Part shown: positions 63,569 through 64,000 of the stretch, piece by piece
How the letters are laid out: every line of letters starts with the position of its first letter
Numbering within the stretch: the stretch's first letter is position 1
From: an uncultured Lachnospiraceae bacterium
Lineage (GTDB): Bacteria; Bacillota; Clostridia; Lachnospirales; Lachnospiraceae
DNA length: 64,000 nucleotides
Direction of reading: 5' to 3'
Assembly (NCBI GenBank): GCA_910583965.1
Contig: CAJUAE010000002.1
Coordinates: 44,614 to 108,613 of the forward strand
Notes under the pieces: model-generated
Database searches by the model: none
Told to the model about the DNA's origin: nothing
What the model saw: the letters and a program-made list of their open reading frames with translations, nothing else
Position numbers and translations under genes: made by a program

Positions 63569-64000
63569 TTAAACCGTAACCATTACTTTCATATATGGCT
63601 GTGTCTTATCTCGCATCATCAAAAATCCTTTTTCCAACTCATCTAGCGCCAAAGAATGCGTAATGCAGCGCTGTGGAGAAACTGCCCCGCGCGCTAACCT
63701 ATCCAGTACATAGTGCCAATCGTCTTCTGTGTTGTGCGTAAATGAGGAGTTCCAACTGCCTTTTACAGTCAACTGGTCGCGAAGAATTTTCCAATATGTA
63801 TTTTTTTCAAAATGAATGTCAGAGGCTGGATTGCCCACAAGCTGTACCATTCCATTTGGTGCTGTACAGCGTACTGCATCCACTATCGTTTCATTTTTTC
63901 CAACACACTCAAAGAAAACATCCACTCCAGCACCCTTTGTCTTTACCACGGTAAACGCATGCTTTATAAATAATCTATAAACAAATTTTTCTTCTGTTTC
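63569..64000 (-). CDS. Zinc-type alcohol/polyol dehydrogenase, C-terminal part (5' end outside window)
   Basis: The last 143 codons of a medium-chain dehydrogenase. GVDVFFECVGKNETIVDAVRCTAPNGMVQLVGNP and KGSWNSSFTHNTEDDWHYVLDRLARGAV are close to the C-terminal half of GatD-like (galactitol-1-phosphate 5-dehydrogenase) and sorbitol-type enzymes, which oxidise sugar alcohols with NAD. The zinc- and most NAD-binding residues lie upstream, outside the window. The frame is open to the edge. The first visible residues (about ETEEKFVYRLFIKHAF) look unlike the family, so a frameshift or sequence change near 63950 is possible; GTG 63947-63949 is an alternative start of a broken gene. Confidence 0.75.
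   Translation of the reverse strand, partial: ETEEKFVYRLFIKHAFTVVKTKGAGVDVFFECVGKNETIVDAVRCTAPNGMVQLVGNPASDIHFEKNTYWKILRDQLTVKGSWNSSFTHNTEDDWHYVLDRLARGAVSPQRCITHSLALDELEKGFLMMRDKTQPYMKVMVTV

Noticed and set aside
1..64000. CRISPR arrays, prophage or integrative element
   Set aside because: No regularly spaced repeats, phage structural, integrase or transposase genes seen on either strand.

Overview
The window comes from a low-GC Gram-positive anaerobe, most likely a spore-lineage Clostridia of the Lachnospiraceae type. The evidence is gene order and family content. The block hup-rqcP-yabP-yabQ-divIC-spoIIE-tilS-hpt-ftsH is the classic endospore-former arrangement. There is a proline T-box leader before a long-form proS, a perR-rubrerythrin oxygen-defence pair, a CotS-like protein, DUF4358/MBOAT/DHHW acetylation genes, a PadR/DUF1700 pair, and two very large secreted proteins. 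No rRNA, tRNA, CRISPR, phage or transposase gene was seen. Assignments come from reading the sequence; no database search was run.

Layout. 1-4.5 kb (minus): the truncated end of ackA with a cre-like site upstream, then proS with its T-box, and two small unknown genes. 4.7-7.4 kb (minus): a histidine kinase, response regulator and pseudouridine synthase operon. 7.6-8.8 kb (plus): perR and rubrerythrin behind a strong promoter carrying a PerR-like palindrome. 8.9-9.9 kb: an unknown HTH-like gene and the first copy of a 144-bp MITE-like repeat. 9.9-11.0 kb: an ECF sigma factor and its probable anti-sigma factor. 11.1-14.4 kb (minus): a three-gene envelope-stress-like cassette (SPFH/zinc ribbon, zinc ribbon/TM, TPM domain) resembling Bacillus ydjI-ydjG-ydjH but without pspA. 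14.7-21.8 kb (minus): the ftsH-to-hup sporulation/division/translation block, in which spoIIE encodes a short soluble form. 22-27 kb (minus): PEGA lipoprotein, nitrilase-family hydrolase, CotS-like kinase, CCA-adding enzyme.

27-49 kb is dominated by two giant secreted proteins on the minus strand. One has 1,609 aa: a transglutaminase-like domain, a Glu/Thr-rich stalk, Listeria-Bacteroides repeats and Ig-like repeats. The other has 4,613 aa, with about 23 tandem beta-sandwich-like modules of about 100 aa. Between them lies a repeat-rich segment with a GNAT acetyltransferase flanked by direct repeats, and a PadR/DUF1700 pair. 49.5-53.6 kb (minus): RlmD-type methyltransferase, YhaM-type nuclease and an HtrA-like protein with a broken catalytic triad. 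53.9-58.1 kb (plus): a probable polysaccharide O-acetylation operon (SGNH, DUF4358 lipoprotein, MBOAT, DHHW), followed by mutS2 and a second two-component system. The right edge has a small membrane-anchored unknown protein and the C-terminal part of a zinc-type dehydrogenase.

The most interesting items are these: the two giant surface proteins beside an envelope O-acetylation operon; a 38-nt hairpin-plus-ribosome-binding-site element repeated before unrelated genes; a Shine-Dalgarno site inside a hairpin before the CotS-like gene; a structured leader before the 13.8-kb gene; a soluble SpoIIE with a 21-bp-spaced Spo0A-style promoter; several families of palindromic intergenic repeats; and the pspA-less SPFH/TPM/zinc-ribbon cassette.
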